Source: Tahibacter soli (GTDB lineage: Bacteria > Pseudomonadota > Gammaproteobacteria > Xanthomonadales > Rhodanobacteraceae). Taken from it: a DNA stretch of 64,000 bases. The notes beneath the pieces are model-generated. The model did not search any database and was not told the origin of the DNA. It worked only from the letters and a program-made list of their open reading frames with translations. Both the position numbers and the translations under genes were made by a program. The stretch is from positions 62,001 through 126,000 of the forward strand of contig NZ_JAOVZO020000014.1 of NCBI RefSeq assembly GCF_025717065.2. Direction: 5' to 3'. Positions 55,806 through 64,000 of this stretch are shown one piece after another (position 1 is the stretch's first letter; each line of letters begins with the position of its first letter).

Positions 55806-58252
55806 GTCTTCGGCGCCGCGGCGGCGCGCAGCGCTTCGGCCTTGCCCCTATCGCCGAGCGCGGCGTAGACGTCGGCGAGCCGCTGCGCCGCGGTGCGCGT
55901 GCGCGCATGTTGCGCGCCCATCGAGGCTTCGAGCCGCGCATGGCTCGCCTCGAGCACGTCGCGCGCCTCGGCGTAGCGCTTCTGGCGCGTCAGGCACAGG
56001 CCGTAGTTGCTGCGGAAGATCGCGGTCATCGCGTGATCGTCGCCGACGCTCGCCTTGGCGTCGGCGACGAGCGTGGCGAATTCGTCGTGCGCGGCGTCGA
56101 GCTTGCCGGCCGTCATCAGCAGCATCGCGAGGTTGTTGCGCGGCGCGAGCGTCGTCGGATGCGCCGTGCCCTGGCGCGTCTGGATCTCGATGATGCGCCG
56201 GTACAGCGCCTCGGCCTCGTCGATGCGTTTGCGGTCTTCGAGGAGGTAGGCGAGCGTGTTCATCGACGAGAGCGTCTGCGCGTGCGCATCGCCGAGCTGC
56301 GCTTCGAGGCCCTTGAGCGCCTCGCGCGTCAGCGCTTCGGCCTCGTCGAGCCGGCCGAGCGTGAGCGCGATGTTGGCGGCCGACTGGATCGTCGTGAGCG
56401 TGCTCGCATGCGTGTCGCCGAGCACTTCGCGCTGCGTCGCGAGTGCCGCGCGCACTTCGGTGTCGGCCGCGGCGTTGTCGCCCTTTGCGGCGAGTGCGAG
56501 CGCGAGCTTCTGCCGCGACGCGAGCGTCAGCGGGTGCTTCTCGCCCAGGCGCGCCGTGCGGTCGGCGAGGATGCCGCGCGTGAGCGCGATCGCCTCGTCG
56601 TGCGCGCCGCGATCGCGCAGCACGGCAGCGAGATTGCTGCGTGCGGTTTCCGACAGCACCGCGGCCGTTTCGCTGCGGTTCGTCGCGGCCGGGTCGATAC
56701 TTTTGGCTTTGTCGATGACGCCTCGATAGCCTTTTTCGGCGAGGTCGGGCTTGCCGGCCTCGTCTTCGATGCGCGCGGCGGTGAGATCGAGTCCGAGCGC
56801 GGCGACGGGCGACAGGTCGGCGTATACCGACCGCGCGGCGTTCGCCGCGGCGCGCGCGGCGTCGAAGTGGCCGAGTTCGGTTTCGATCGTGGCGTGCTGG
56901 CGCTGCAGCGTCGACACGTCGCGTGCCGGCGCGCCGACCGACGCGGCAAGCGCGAGCGCCTGCGTGTTGAGATCGAGCGCCTGCGCGAACTCGCCGAGCG
57001 ACAGGCGCGTCGATACGAGCGTCGTCAGCACCGCGAGCCGCGCGCGCGGTTCGAGGCCGCCGAGTTCGTTCGCGGCGGTGTCGACGACGTCGGACACCGA
57101 CAGCGCCGCGCCGCCGGTCTGCTGCGGATCGGCCGACGCGAGCATGCGGTCGAGAAACCCGTTGACGGCCGCCAGTTCGGTCGCGCGCTGTTCGGTTTCG
57201 CGGCGCGCCTGCGATTCGGACGCGGCGTAGCGCAGCGACACGACGGTGGCCGCGACGAGCACGAGCGCGATCGTCGCGAGCGCGGCCGACAGCGCGCGAT
57301 GGCGCCGCACGACGCGCGACAGCACATAGCCGAACGTCGGCGCGCGCGCGTCGACCGGCCGGTGGTCGAGCACGCGTTCGAGGTCGGCGCCGAACTGCGC
57401 GGCCGATGCGTAGCGGCGTTCCGGTTCGGTCGCGAGCGCCTTCATGACGACGTGGTCGAGATCGCCGCGCGCCGTCGGCACGAGCGCGCCGAGACGCGGC
57501 GGATCTTCGTCGCGCACGATCGCGAGCGCGTCGAGCAGCGTCGACGTCGACAGCCGCGGATGCGGCAGTCGCTGGGCGATCAGCTCGTACGCGACGACGC
57601 CGAGCGCGTACACGTCGCTGCGCGCATCGACCTCGCGGCTGCGGCCGGCGAGCTGTTCGGGGCTCATGTACGGCACGGTGCCGAGCACCTGGCCCGCCTG
57701 CGTCATGCCGGCGTCGCCGTCGTCGCGCAGGTGCGCGATGCCGAAGTCGAGCACCTTCGGCTGGCCGTCTTCGCCGACGAGGATATTGGCGGGTTTCAGG
57801 TCGCGATGGATCACGCCGCGGCCGTGCGCGTAGTGCACCGCGCGGCACACGGCGACGAGCAGGCGCAGGCGCGCGGGCAGGTCGAGCCGGTGCGCCTGCG
57901 CGTGCGTGACGAGGTCGGTGCCGCGCACGTATTCGAGGGCGAGCCACGGCAGGCGCACGCCGGCGAAGTCGGCTTCGCCGGCCGCGTACAGCCGCGCGAT
58001 GCCGGGATGTTCGAGCGGCGCGAGCATCAGCGCTTCGCGGCGGAATCGCGCCGCGGCGCCTTCGGACAGACCGCGCACGAGTTTGAGCGCCACGTCGCGC
58101 GGCGGGTGCGCTTCGCGCGCGAGGTACACGCGGCCCATGCCGCCTTCGCCGATGAGGCGCTGGATTTCGTACCCGGCGATGTGCGCCGGATGCGCGGACG
58201 CGACCGCGCCGGCCGGCACCGCGTGGGTGGTGGCGTGTTCGTGCTGCGACAT
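55802..58252 (-). CDS. Membrane Ser/Thr protein kinase with TPR domain
   Basis: The 816-residue protein has a Hanks-type kinase domain (residues about 27-290: glycine loop IGEGGMGRVY, catalytic Lys57, HRDLKPANI with Asp151, DFG 169-171 and GTVPYMSPEQLAGRSREVDA). One transmembrane helix (about 325-345) and a long periplasmic TPR array of the kinesin-light-chain type (LGEKHPLTLASRQKLALALA, LGDTHASTLTTIQSAANIAL) follow. The TPR part could sense envelope or secreted proteins. It is first in an operon with the histidine kinase and response regulator, suggesting cross-talk. The ATG at 58252 has a GGGGGA site. Confidence 0.92.
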   Translation of the reverse strand: MSQHEHATTHAVPAGAVASAHPAHIAGYEIQRLIGEGGMGRVYLAREAHPPRDVALKLVRGLSEGAAARFRREALMLAPLEHPGIARLYAAGEADFAGVRLPWLALEYVRGTDLVTHAQAHRLDLPARLRLLVAVCRAVHYAHGRGVIHRDLKPANILVGEDGQPKVLDFGIAHLRDDGDAGMTQAGQVLGTVPYMSPEQLAGRSREVDARSDVYALGVVAYELIAQRLPHPRLSTSTLLDALAIVRDEDPPRLGALVPTARGDLDHVVMKALATEPERRYASAAQFGADLERVLDHRPVDARAPTFGYVLSRVVRRHRALSAALATIALVLVAATVVSLRYAASESQARRETEQRATELAAVNGFLDRMLASADPQQTGGAALSVSDVVDTAANELGGLEPRARLAVLTTLVSTRLSLGEFAQALDLNTQALALAASVGAPARDVSTLQRQHATIETELGHFDAARAAANAARSVYADLSPVAALGLDLTAARIEDEAGKPDLAEKGYRGVIDKAKSIDPAATNRSETAAVLSETARSNLAAVLRDRGAHDEAIALTRGILADRTARLGEKHPLTLASRQKLALALAAKGDNAAADTEVRAALATQREVLGDTHASTLTTIQSAANIALTLGRLDEAEALTREALKGLEAQLGDAHAQTLSSMNTLAYLLEDRKRIDEAEALYRRIIEIQTRQGTAHPTTLAPRNNLAMLLMTAGKLDAAHDEFATLVADAKASVGDDHAMTAIFRSNYGLCLTRQKRYAEARDVLEASHARLEASMGAQHARTRTAAQRLADVYAALGDRGKAEALRAAAAPKT

Positions 58253-58365
58253 CGAGATTCCCCCGTTTCTCGAGCCTGATCGTGCCATAAACGCCGCCTC
58301 GCGGCGCACTGGCCGCGGGGGCGCCTCGCACCTACAGTACGCGGTTTCGTCCCGATGACCGTTGC

Positions 58366-60216
58366 ATGACACGAGAGCCGTCCACCGCATCGATCGAGAT
58401 ACCGCGCGACTTCGCCGGCGTCGTCGCGCTCGCCGTCGCCACGGCCGCGCTCGCTGCGCTGCTGATCGATCCGGCGCTCGCGTCGGTCGATCTGGCGCCG
58501 CTCGAACGCCTGCGGCTGGCGATGCTCAACGGATTGCCGGTCGCGACGCTCGCGGTCGCGCTCGCCGCGCTGACCGGCCGCGCGCTCGCGTCGGCCGCGG
58601 CGTCGCTGGCGCTGTACGCCGCGCTCGCGGCAGCCGGCGCGATCAAACTCGAACAGCTGGGCCTGCCGCTGCTGCCGGCCGATTTCCGGTTTCTTTCCGC
58701 CGGCGGCGGCGCGGCGCTGTTCTGGAATTATGTAGAAATGGCGCATATCGCCGCGCCGCTCGCGTTCGCCGTGCTCGCATTGCTCGCGCTCGTCGTCGAA
58801 CCGCGGCACGCGCGGCCCGTGCCGGCCGCGCGCGCGGGGCTCGGGTTTGCCGCGATCGTCGCGGCCGTAACGCTCGCGAGCGGCGCGCGCGCATGGCGCG
58901 ACGTCTACGACGGCTGGGGCTCGGGCTTCGAACCGTGGTCGCCGGCCGAGACCGTCGCGCGGCTCGGCGTGACGCCGACGCTGCTGATGTATCACTGGGA
59001 GCTGTCGCGGCCCGACCGCCGGCCGCCCGATCGCGACCGCGTGCTCGAGTTCATCGCCGAGCACGCCGACGCGTTCAACCGCAGCGCGGCGATCGAAGGC
59101 GACGGCGCGCTGCCGGACATCGTGGTCGTGCAGAGCGAGTCGTTCTTCGATCCGGCGCGGCTGACGGACATTTCCGAACGATCGACGCTGCCGAACTTCC
59201 GGCGCCTCGCGCAGCGCGGCTGGTCGGGCGACATGCGCGTGCCGACCTACGGCGGCGGCACGATCCGCACCGAGTTCGAGTTCCTGAGCGGCGTGCCGCT
59301 CGCGGCGTTTCCGGGCGTGGAGTATCCGTACTTCGAACTCGTCGACGCGCCGATGCCGGGCCTCATGCGCACGCTCGCCGAACAGGGCTACCGCACCAGC
59401 GTGCTGCATCCGAACGAAGCGGCGTTCTGGAACCGCCGCGACGCGCTCGCCCGGCTCGGCGCCGAACGCTTTCTCGCGCTGCCGGCGTTCGCGCAGGCGG
59501 CGAAGGACGGCCTGTTCGTCGCCGACGCGGCCTTGACCGACCGCGTCATCGCCGAGCTCGCCGACGACGGTCCGCCGCAGTTCCTGTTCGCGATCAGCAT
59601 GGAGGCGCACGGGCCGTACGAGTTCAGCCCGGGTCTCGACGCCGACGCGCTCGCCGCGATCGAACTGCCGGACTACCTCGACGAGCACGGCGCACGCACG
59701 CTGCGTCACTATCTGTACCACCTCGCCAACGCCGACCGCGAGCTCGGCCGGCTCGCCGACGTCGTGCTGCGCCGCGCGCGGCCGACGGTGCTGCTGTTCT
59801 ACGGCGATCATCTGCCGGGCCTGCATTCGAGCTTCGCGCAGATCGGCTTCATGGATTCGCTCGCACCGCGCGCGCAGCCGGTGCCGTGGCTGATCGTCGA
59901 CAACCGGCGCGACGCGCCGCGGCGCGAGGACACGGCCTCGTGGATGCTGCCGGCGGTGCTGCTGGAAGCCGCGCAGGTGCCGGCCGATGCGTACCTCGCG
60001 CTCGTCGGCGCGCTGCGACGGACGCCGCAGGCGCTCGTGCCGGAAGGCGCGGCGGCGCCGGAGCCGCGTTTCGCGGAACTCGCGCGGCTGCGCGTGCGCG
60101 ACGAGTTCGACGCCGACGCGTTCAGCGCCGCGCTCGCCGCGATGCCGGTCGACGCGCTGCCGGCCGACGCGGCGGCGCTCGATCCGGCGCCGGACGAAGC
60201 CGCCGCGACGAACTGA
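58366..60216 (+). CDS. LTA synthase/sulfatase-family membrane protein
   Basis: The 616-residue protein has about five N-terminal transmembrane helices and an extracytoplasmic alkaline-phosphatase-superfamily domain of the LtaS type: IVVVQSESFFDPARLTDI (metal-binding Glu), PTYGGGTIRTEFEFLSG (nucleophile Thr region), ISMEAHGPYEF and LLFYGDHLPG (metal Asp/His). Gram-negative members transfer phosphoglycerol or related groups to periplasmic glucans or lipids (OpgB/LtaS-like). The C-terminal 80 residues are Ala-rich. It is divergent from the Ser/Thr kinase operon with 113 bp between, so that system may control it. Two further genes follow in the same direction. Confidence 0.85.
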   Translation: MTREPSTASIEIPRDFAGVVALAVATAALAALLIDPALASVDLAPLERLRLAMLNGLPVATLAVALAALTGRALASAAASLALYAALAAAGAIKLEQLGLPLLPADFRFLSAGGGAALFWNYVEMAHIAAPLAFAVLALLALVVEPRHARPVPAARAGLGFAAIVAAVTLASGARAWRDVYDGWGSGFEPWSPAETVARLGVTPTLLMYHWELSRPDRRPPDRDRVLEFIAEHADAFNRSAAIEGDGALPDIVVVQSESFFDPARLTDISERSTLPNFRRLAQRGWSGDMRVPTYGGGTIRTEFEFLSGVPLAAFPGVEYPYFELVDAPMPGLMRTLAEQGYRTSVLHPNEAAFWNRRDALARLGAERFLALPAFAQAAKDGLFVADAALTDRVIAELADDGPPQFLFAISMEAHGPYEFSPGLDADALAAIELPDYLDEHGARTLRHYLYHLANADRELGRLADVVLRRARPTVLLFYGDHLPGLHSSFAQIGFMDSLAPRAQPVPWLIVDNRRDAPRREDTASWMLPAVLLEAAQVPADAYLALVGALRRTPQALVPEGAAAPEPRFAELARLRVRDEFDADAFSAALAAMPVDALPADAAALDPAPDEAAATN

Positions 60217-60290
60217 CCGTACGCATGCGTTGTCGGGCGCCTCCGCGCGGGCTACTCTGTCGGCTTCACCACGGTCGGGGGATCGCGACG

Positions 60291-60665
60291 ATGAAGCAAT
60301 GGTTGGCGGCGGTAATGTTTTTTGGCGCATTCGCGGCGAACGCCGCGACGGACTGCGCAAAGCCGGCGGACGGCGAGCGTCCGCAGCATCGCGTGCACTG
60401 GTCGACGCGCAGCGAAATCCAGAGCGCGGGTTTCGACGTCTTTCGCGCCGAACGCGCGGACGGCGACTACGTCAAGCTCAACGACAAGCCGATTCCGTCG
60501 GCGACGAATTCGGTGCGGACGCGCGAGTACGAATACGTCGACTACGCGATCGATCCGTGCAAAGTGTACTTCTACTACGTCGAGGCGATCGGCGAGAAAG
60601 GCAACCGCATGAAGCTGACCGAGCCGCAGCAGGCGGGGCCCAAGTCCGCGGCGCCGGCCAAATGA
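60291..60665 (+). CDS. Small secreted fibronectin-III-like protein
   Basis: This 124-residue protein has a signal peptide (QWLAAVMFFGAFAANAATDC) and a single beta-sandwich domain: HRVHWSTRSEIQSAGFDVFR, then RAERADGDYVKLN and YEYVDYAIDPCKVYFYYVEA, a fibronectin type III pattern. Two cysteines could form a disulphide. It overlaps the sulfatase-TPR gene by ATGA and probably shares its operon, perhaps as an accessory factor. A GGGGGA stretch lies upstream of the ATG. Confidence 0.7.
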   Translation: MKQWLAAVMFFGAFAANAATDCAKPADGERPQHRVHWSTRSEIQSAGFDVFRAERADGDYVKLNDKPIPSATNSVRTREYEYVDYAIDPCKVYFYYVEAIGEKGNRMKLTEPQQAGPKSAAPAK

Positions 60666-62473
60666 AGCGCGCCGCGTTCGCGGCGCTGATCGTGTTGCTC
60701 GCCGGCTGCGAACGCGGCCCGGCGCCGCTCGTCGACGTCGCGCCCGGTTCGGCGCGCGGCGCCAACGTGCTTCTGATCACGCTCGACACGGTGCGGGCCG
60801 ATCATCTGGGCTGTTACGGACGCACGCCGTCGGTGACGCCGAATCTCGACCGGCTGTGCGCGCAGGGCGTGCGGTTCGACAACGCGGTGACGCCCGCGCC
60901 GATCACGCTGCCGGCGCACGCGACGCTCCTGACCGGGCTTACGCCGCCGCACCACGGCCTGCGCTACAACGCGACGTTCGCGGCCGACAAGGCCCCGGCG
61001 ACGCTGGCCGACGACCTGCGCGGTCAGGGCTACTACACCGCGGCGGTCGTCGCGTCGTTCGTGCTCGACCGGCGCTTCGGGCTCGCGCACGGGTTCGAAG
61101 ACTACGACGACCAGGTGGTCGGCAAGACCGCGCGCGGCGGCTACGTGCTGCGCAACGAGCGCGACGCCGACGTCGTGACCGACACGGCGCTCGCGCTGCT
61201 GGCGAAACGCGATCCGCGCAAGCCGTTCTTCCTGTGGGCGCACTACTACGACGCGCACGCGCCGTACGCGCCGCGCGATCTCTCGGGGCCGGACGACATG
61301 CACGCGCGCTACGCGGCCGAGATCGCGCAGGTGGATGCCGCGATCGGCCGGCTGCTCGCCGCCGGCGCGCTGACGTCGGGCCGTACGCTCATCGTCGTCG
61401 CGGCCGATCACGGCGAAGCGCTCGGCGAGCACGGCGAGCGCACGCACGGACTCTTTCTGTACGACGCGACCACGCGCGTGCCGCTCTTGCTGCGATTGCC
61501 GGACGGCCAAGGGGCCGGGCAGACGGTGACGGGCCTCGCAGGGCTCGTCGACGTGCGCGCCAGCGTGCGCAGCCTCCTCGGGCTCGACGCGATACCCGGC
61601 GACGGCATCGACTGGCTGCGCGCCTCGCGCGCAAACGGCGAGGGCATCTACCAGGAGGCCTCGCTGCCGTATTTCGACTACGGCTTCGCGCCGCTGTACG
61701 CGTGGCGCGGCGCGACCGAGCGCTTCGTCGAGGCGCCGGCGCCGGAGTTCTACGATCTCGCGGCCGATCCGCACGAACGCGACGACCGCTACGCCGCGCT
61801 CGCGGGTTCCGCCGACACGCGCGCCGACCGCGCGCGCCAGCGCCTGGACGCGCTGCGCCTGAACGTGCCGACGATACCGGCCGCGGCCGCGACGATGCAG
61901 AACGCCGATCCGGCGGCGACCGCGCGGCTGCGTTCGCTCGGCTATCTCGGCGGCGGTGCGACCGGCGTGCCCGAGGGCGAACTCGCCGACCCGAAATCGC
62001 AGACGCGCCTCGTCGAGCTGCACCAGGACGCCGTGATCCTGCTCGACAGCGGCCGTCCGCAGCCGGCGCTGGCGCTGCTCGAACAGGCGCGCGCGCAGTC
62101 GCCGCGCAACGAGGGCGTGCTGCGCCTGGTGTCGCGCGCGCAGCTCGCGCTCGGCAAGATCGACGACGCCGAGGCGACGCTCAAGGCGATTCTCGCGATT
62201 CGGCCGAACGCCGACAGCCTCGTGCTGCTCGCGCAGATCGTGGTGCTGCGCCAGCACTTCGCGGACGCCGAGGCGTTGCTCGCACAGGCCGAAGCGCTCG
62301 AGCCGAAGCACGGCGGCATCGCCGTGGCGCGCGGCGATATCGCGTTGAGGCAGGGCGATCCGGAGGGCGCGCGAGCGCAATACCGGCAGGCCGAGTCGAT
62401 CGATCCGGCGCGCGTCGGGGACATCGCGCGGCAGCGCATGGCGGCCTTGCCGGCGGGCGCGACCGATAAATAG
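60662..62473 (+). CDS. Sulfatase-like lipoprotein with TPR repeats
   Basis: The 603-residue protein starts with a lipoprotein signal (AFAALIVLLAGC). A sulfatase/arylsulfatase-fold domain follows: VLLITLDTVRADHLGCYG (metal Asp pair), ITLPAHATLLTGLTPPHHGL, FFLWAHYYDAHAPY and VVAADHGEALGEHGERTHG. The formylglycine consensus C/S-x-P-x-R is absent; TLPAHATLLTG in its place suggests a Thr/Ser nucleophile, as in phosphoethanolamine-transferase-type enzymes, so true sulfatase activity is doubtful. The C-terminal 170 residues are TPR repeats. It is exported and membrane-linked. It starts within the stop of the previous gene (ATGA). Confidence 0.87.
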   Translation: MKRAAFAALIVLLAGCERGPAPLVDVAPGSARGANVLLITLDTVRADHLGCYGRTPSVTPNLDRLCAQGVRFDNAVTPAPITLPAHATLLTGLTPPHHGLRYNATFAADKAPATLADDLRGQGYYTAAVVASFVLDRRFGLAHGFEDYDDQVVGKTARGGYVLRNERDADVVTDTALALLAKRDPRKPFFLWAHYYDAHAPYAPRDLSGPDDMHARYAAEIAQVDAAIGRLLAAGALTSGRTLIVVAADHGEALGEHGERTHGLFLYDATTRVPLLLRLPDGQGAGQTVTGLAGLVDVRASVRSLLGLDAIPGDGIDWLRASRANGEGIYQEASLPYFDYGFAPLYAWRGATERFVEAPAPEFYDLAADPHERDDRYAALAGSADTRADRARQRLDALRLNVPTIPAAAATMQNADPAATARLRSLGYLGGGATGVPEGELADPKSQTRLVELHQDAVILLDSGRPQPALALLEQARAQSPRNEGVLRLVSRAQLALGKIDDAEATLKAILAIRPNADSLVLLAQIVVLRQHFADAEALLAQAEALEPKHGGIAVARGDIALRQGDPEGARAQYRQAESIDPARVGDIARQRMAALPAGATDK

Positions 62474-62606
62474 GTTGCGACGCCGCATACTTATAGGTAC
62501 TGTCAATCAAGTATACTTCAGGGGCTTGACCAGGGTAGACACCGTAAATCCGCAACTTCGCAATCGGAACCGTCATCAACGACACATCCTCGGGGGAGGA
62601 TTACCG
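62474..62606 (+). promoter_or_regulatory. AT-rich promoter region of the PPC-like secreted protein
   Basis: The gap is markedly AT-rich and contains the palindrome AAGTATACTT (62509-62518) with a nearby CATACTT half copy (about 62486). A strong GGGGGAGGA site precedes the ATG at 62607. This suggests a strong, independently regulated promoter. Confidence 0.4.
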
Positions 62607-63377
62607 ATGAAATTGAATCGTTTGGCTTTGGTGTTAGGGGTAGCTGTACTTGGAGTTTGCGCGGCCGCGAACGCGGCCGAAGGTTGGGAGCAGTACCGTT
62701 CCCAGGTGCACGTGAAGAAGGCGTTGCGTGACCAGATGACGCCGGAACAGTACGCGGCGCACGTCGATGTGATGGCGCAGCAGATCGCCAATCGTCTGGC
62801 CGCCGCCAAGGCGGCACCGGCCCCGAATGCAGTCCGGGCGCCGGGCGACACGTGCGGTGCGGCCACGCCGGAAGTCGGCGCGCTGACGTACAACACGACC
62901 GGATCGACCGCCGGCCTCGTCGACGACTACGATCTTCCGCCGGACACGACCAATCCGACCTGCGCGGCCGGCACGTCGTGCACGGGTACCGGTCCTGCCG
63001 GCTCGCTGCCGTTCGGTGCGATCTACACCGGCACCGGCACGGGTCCGGACCAGGCGTTCTCGATCCGCACCAGCGCGAACTGCTCGCTGACGCTGACGAT
63101 GACGCCGACCGGCGGTCAGGATCTGGCGCTGTTCCTGTATCAGAACCAGTGCTCCAGCGCGCTGGCGGACTGCGGCTGCTCGTCGGACGTCGGCGTTGCC
63201 AACGGCGCCGAAACGATCACGCTGAACGCGGTGGCCGGCACGCAGTACTTCGTCGTCGTCGACGGCTACTCGGCCGGTGCGACGCCGCCGGGCCCGTCGG
63301 GTCCGTTCAACCTCTCGATCGCCGGTTCGGGCTGCACGCTCACGCCGGTGCAGTTGCAGAGCTTCGGCATCGACTGA
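62607..63377 (+). CDS. Secreted PPC-like domain protein
   Basis: The 256-residue protein has a signal peptide (RLALVLGVAVLGVCAAANAA), a helical segment of about 60 residues (YRSQVHVKKALRDQMTPEQY), then a bacterial pre-peptidase C-terminal (PPC)-like beta domain. That domain shows AFSIRTSANCSLTLTMTPTG, QDLALFLYQNQCSSALADCG and AGTQYFVVVDGYS. Six or more cysteines suggest disulphides and a stable extracellular protein. It has no catalytic domain. The codon use, very strong ribosome binding site and good terminator suggest high expression. Confidence 0.8.
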   Translation: MKLNRLALVLGVAVLGVCAAANAAEGWEQYRSQVHVKKALRDQMTPEQYAAHVDVMAQQIANRLAAAKAAPAPNAVRAPGDTCGAATPEVGALTYNTTGSTAGLVDDYDLPPDTTNPTCAAGTSCTGTGPAGSLPFGAIYTGTGTGPDQAFSIRTSANCSLTLTMTPTGGQDLALFLYQNQCSSALADCGCSSDVGVANGAETITLNAVAGTQYFVVVDGYSAGATPPGPSGPFNLSIAGSGCTLTPVQLQSFGID

Positions 63378-63404
63378 TCGTTCAGGTTTTCAACAATGCG
63401 CCCA

Positions 63405-63434
63405 CGCCCGGCCTCGTGCCGGGCGTTTTGTTTT
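63405..63434 (+). terminator. Rho-independent terminator after the PPC-like gene
   Basis: CGCCCGGC (63405-63412), loop CTCGT, GCCGGGCG (63418-63425), followed by TTTTGTTTT. This is the clearest terminator in the window. Confidence 0.88.
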
Positions 63435-63454
63435 AGGGACGTGTCGCGTGCGCG

Positions 63455-64000
63455 TCAGGGTTGCGCGAGCAGCGCGGCAAGCTCCGCGTCGGCTTCGACC
63501 GACGCGCGCAGCGCCGGTTGCGCCGCGAGCGCCGCCCGCAGATGTTCGGCGGCGCGCGGCCCGTCGCTCTTCGCCAGCCTGATCGCGAGCGCGAGATGCG
63601 CTTCGGGATAGGCCTCCTGCGCCGCCGTCGCCCGAGCGATCCAGCCTTCGGCTTCCGGCAGTTTGCCGGCCTCGGCCAGATGCAGCGCGAGCAGCGCGCC
63701 GAGCGCGAAGCGCTGCGGATCGATGCGTGCCTGCGCCTCGAGCGCGGCGATCGCATCGTTCGGGCGGCCCGCGCGCAACAGCGCGCGCGCGAGGTTTTCG
63801 CGCAGGTTCGCCGCATCGGGCGCGACGGCGACCGCCTCTTCGTACGCGCCGATCGCGGCGTCCTGCCGACCGCTCAACAGCAGCGCCGAACCGAGGTTCG
63901 ACCATGCCGCCGCGCGCTTGGGCTGGCGCGCGACGACGTCGGACCACACGTCCGCCGCTTCGGCATAGCGGCGCGCGCGCAGCAGCGCGTCGCCGAGCTG
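63455..64000 (-). CDS. TPR repeat protein, C-terminal part (5' end outside window)
   Basis: The minus-strand frame is open to the right edge of the window, so the N-terminus is missing. The 181 visible residues are tandem tetratricopeptide repeats: QLGDALLRARRYAEAADVWS, AWSNLGSALLLSGRQDAAIG and NLARALLRAGRPNDAIAALE, ending ASVEADAELAALLAQP. TPRs mediate protein contacts; whether a catalytic domain (for example a sulfotransferase or kinase) precedes them cannot be seen. It is convergent to the PPC-like gene, with a terminator between. Confidence 0.8.
   Translation of the reverse strand, partial: QLGDALLRARRYAEAADVWSDVVARQPKRAAAWSNLGSALLLSGRQDAAIGAYEEAVAVAPDAANLRENLARALLRAGRPNDAIAALEAQARIDPQRFALGALLALHLAEAGKLPEAEGWIARATAAQEAYPEAHLALAIRLAKSDGPRAAEHLRAALAAQPALRASVEADAELAALLAQP

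Noticed and set aside
58027-60360. A 777-codon minus-strand frame over the LTA-synthase-family gene that runs into the kinase region
   Set aside because: Arg-rich shadow; the real kinase start at 58252 has a ribosome binding site and the plus strand has LtaS motifs.

Overview
The window is a GC-rich chromosomal segment from a Gram-negative bacterium, most likely a gammaproteobacterium of the Xanthomonadales (Rhodanobacteraceae-like). The evidence is indirect: very high GC at third codon positions, many lipoproteins and Sec-exported proteins, several CadC-type winged-helix/TPR regulators, secreted delta-60-repeat proteins ending in an IFADGF-like tail, a CC0125-type lipoprotein and dense palindromic intergenic repeats. 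No rRNA, tRNA, CRISPR array or prophage was seen.

Layout. 1-6.3 kb: the end of a radical SAM gene coupled to a methyltransferase, a membrane-bound winged-helix/TPR regulator, a sterol-desaturase-family hydroxylase, a VOC protein and a DUF1801 protein. 6.4-9.2 kb: an FAD monooxygenase followed by about 1.2 kb of nested palindromic repeats with no gene. 9.2-11.2 kb: a small membrane protein, an ECF sigma factor with its probable membrane partner, and a TrmY-like pseudouridine methyltransferase. 11.3-26.4 kb: a mirror-image block (regulator, giant delta-60 protein and subtilisin-like protease on the plus strand; delta-60 protein and a homologous regulator on the minus strand). 26.4-33.4 kb: a MITE-like element at the serA stop codon, serA divergent from a D-2-hydroxyglutarate-dehydrogenase-like gene, a HAD hydrolase, an XRE regulator, an MFS permease and small hypothetical genes.

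33.4-38.2 kb: a compact minus-strand sugar operon made of an MFS sugar permease, a PfkB kinase fused in frame to an AGE-family epimerase, and a GH47 alpha-mannosidase lipoprotein. Together they suggest release of mannose, uptake, isomerisation to fructose and phosphorylation. 38.2-43.2 kb: accessory DNA with a lipoprotein gene, a SymE-like toxin gene, a cluster of CACTC/GAGTG motifs, a DUF5694-like protein and an alpha-carbonic anhydrase. 43.2-46.9 kb: a direct duplication of a gamma-glutamylcyclotransferase/DsbA segment brackets a lower-GC island with a FIST (NosP-like) gene and an IS5-type transposase remnant.

46.9-51.7 kb: a minus-strand gene run in which kptA, glk, a glycosylasparaginase and cutC are linked by ATGA overlaps; an MBL lipoprotein and a DsbA-like protein lie downstream. 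51.9-64 kb: an acyltransferase, a CTERM-like secreted protein, a Ser/Thr kinase-histidine kinase-response regulator operon, a divergent LTA-synthase-family protein, a sulfatase-TPR lipoprotein, a secreted PPC-like protein with a clear terminator, and a truncated TPR gene at the right edge.
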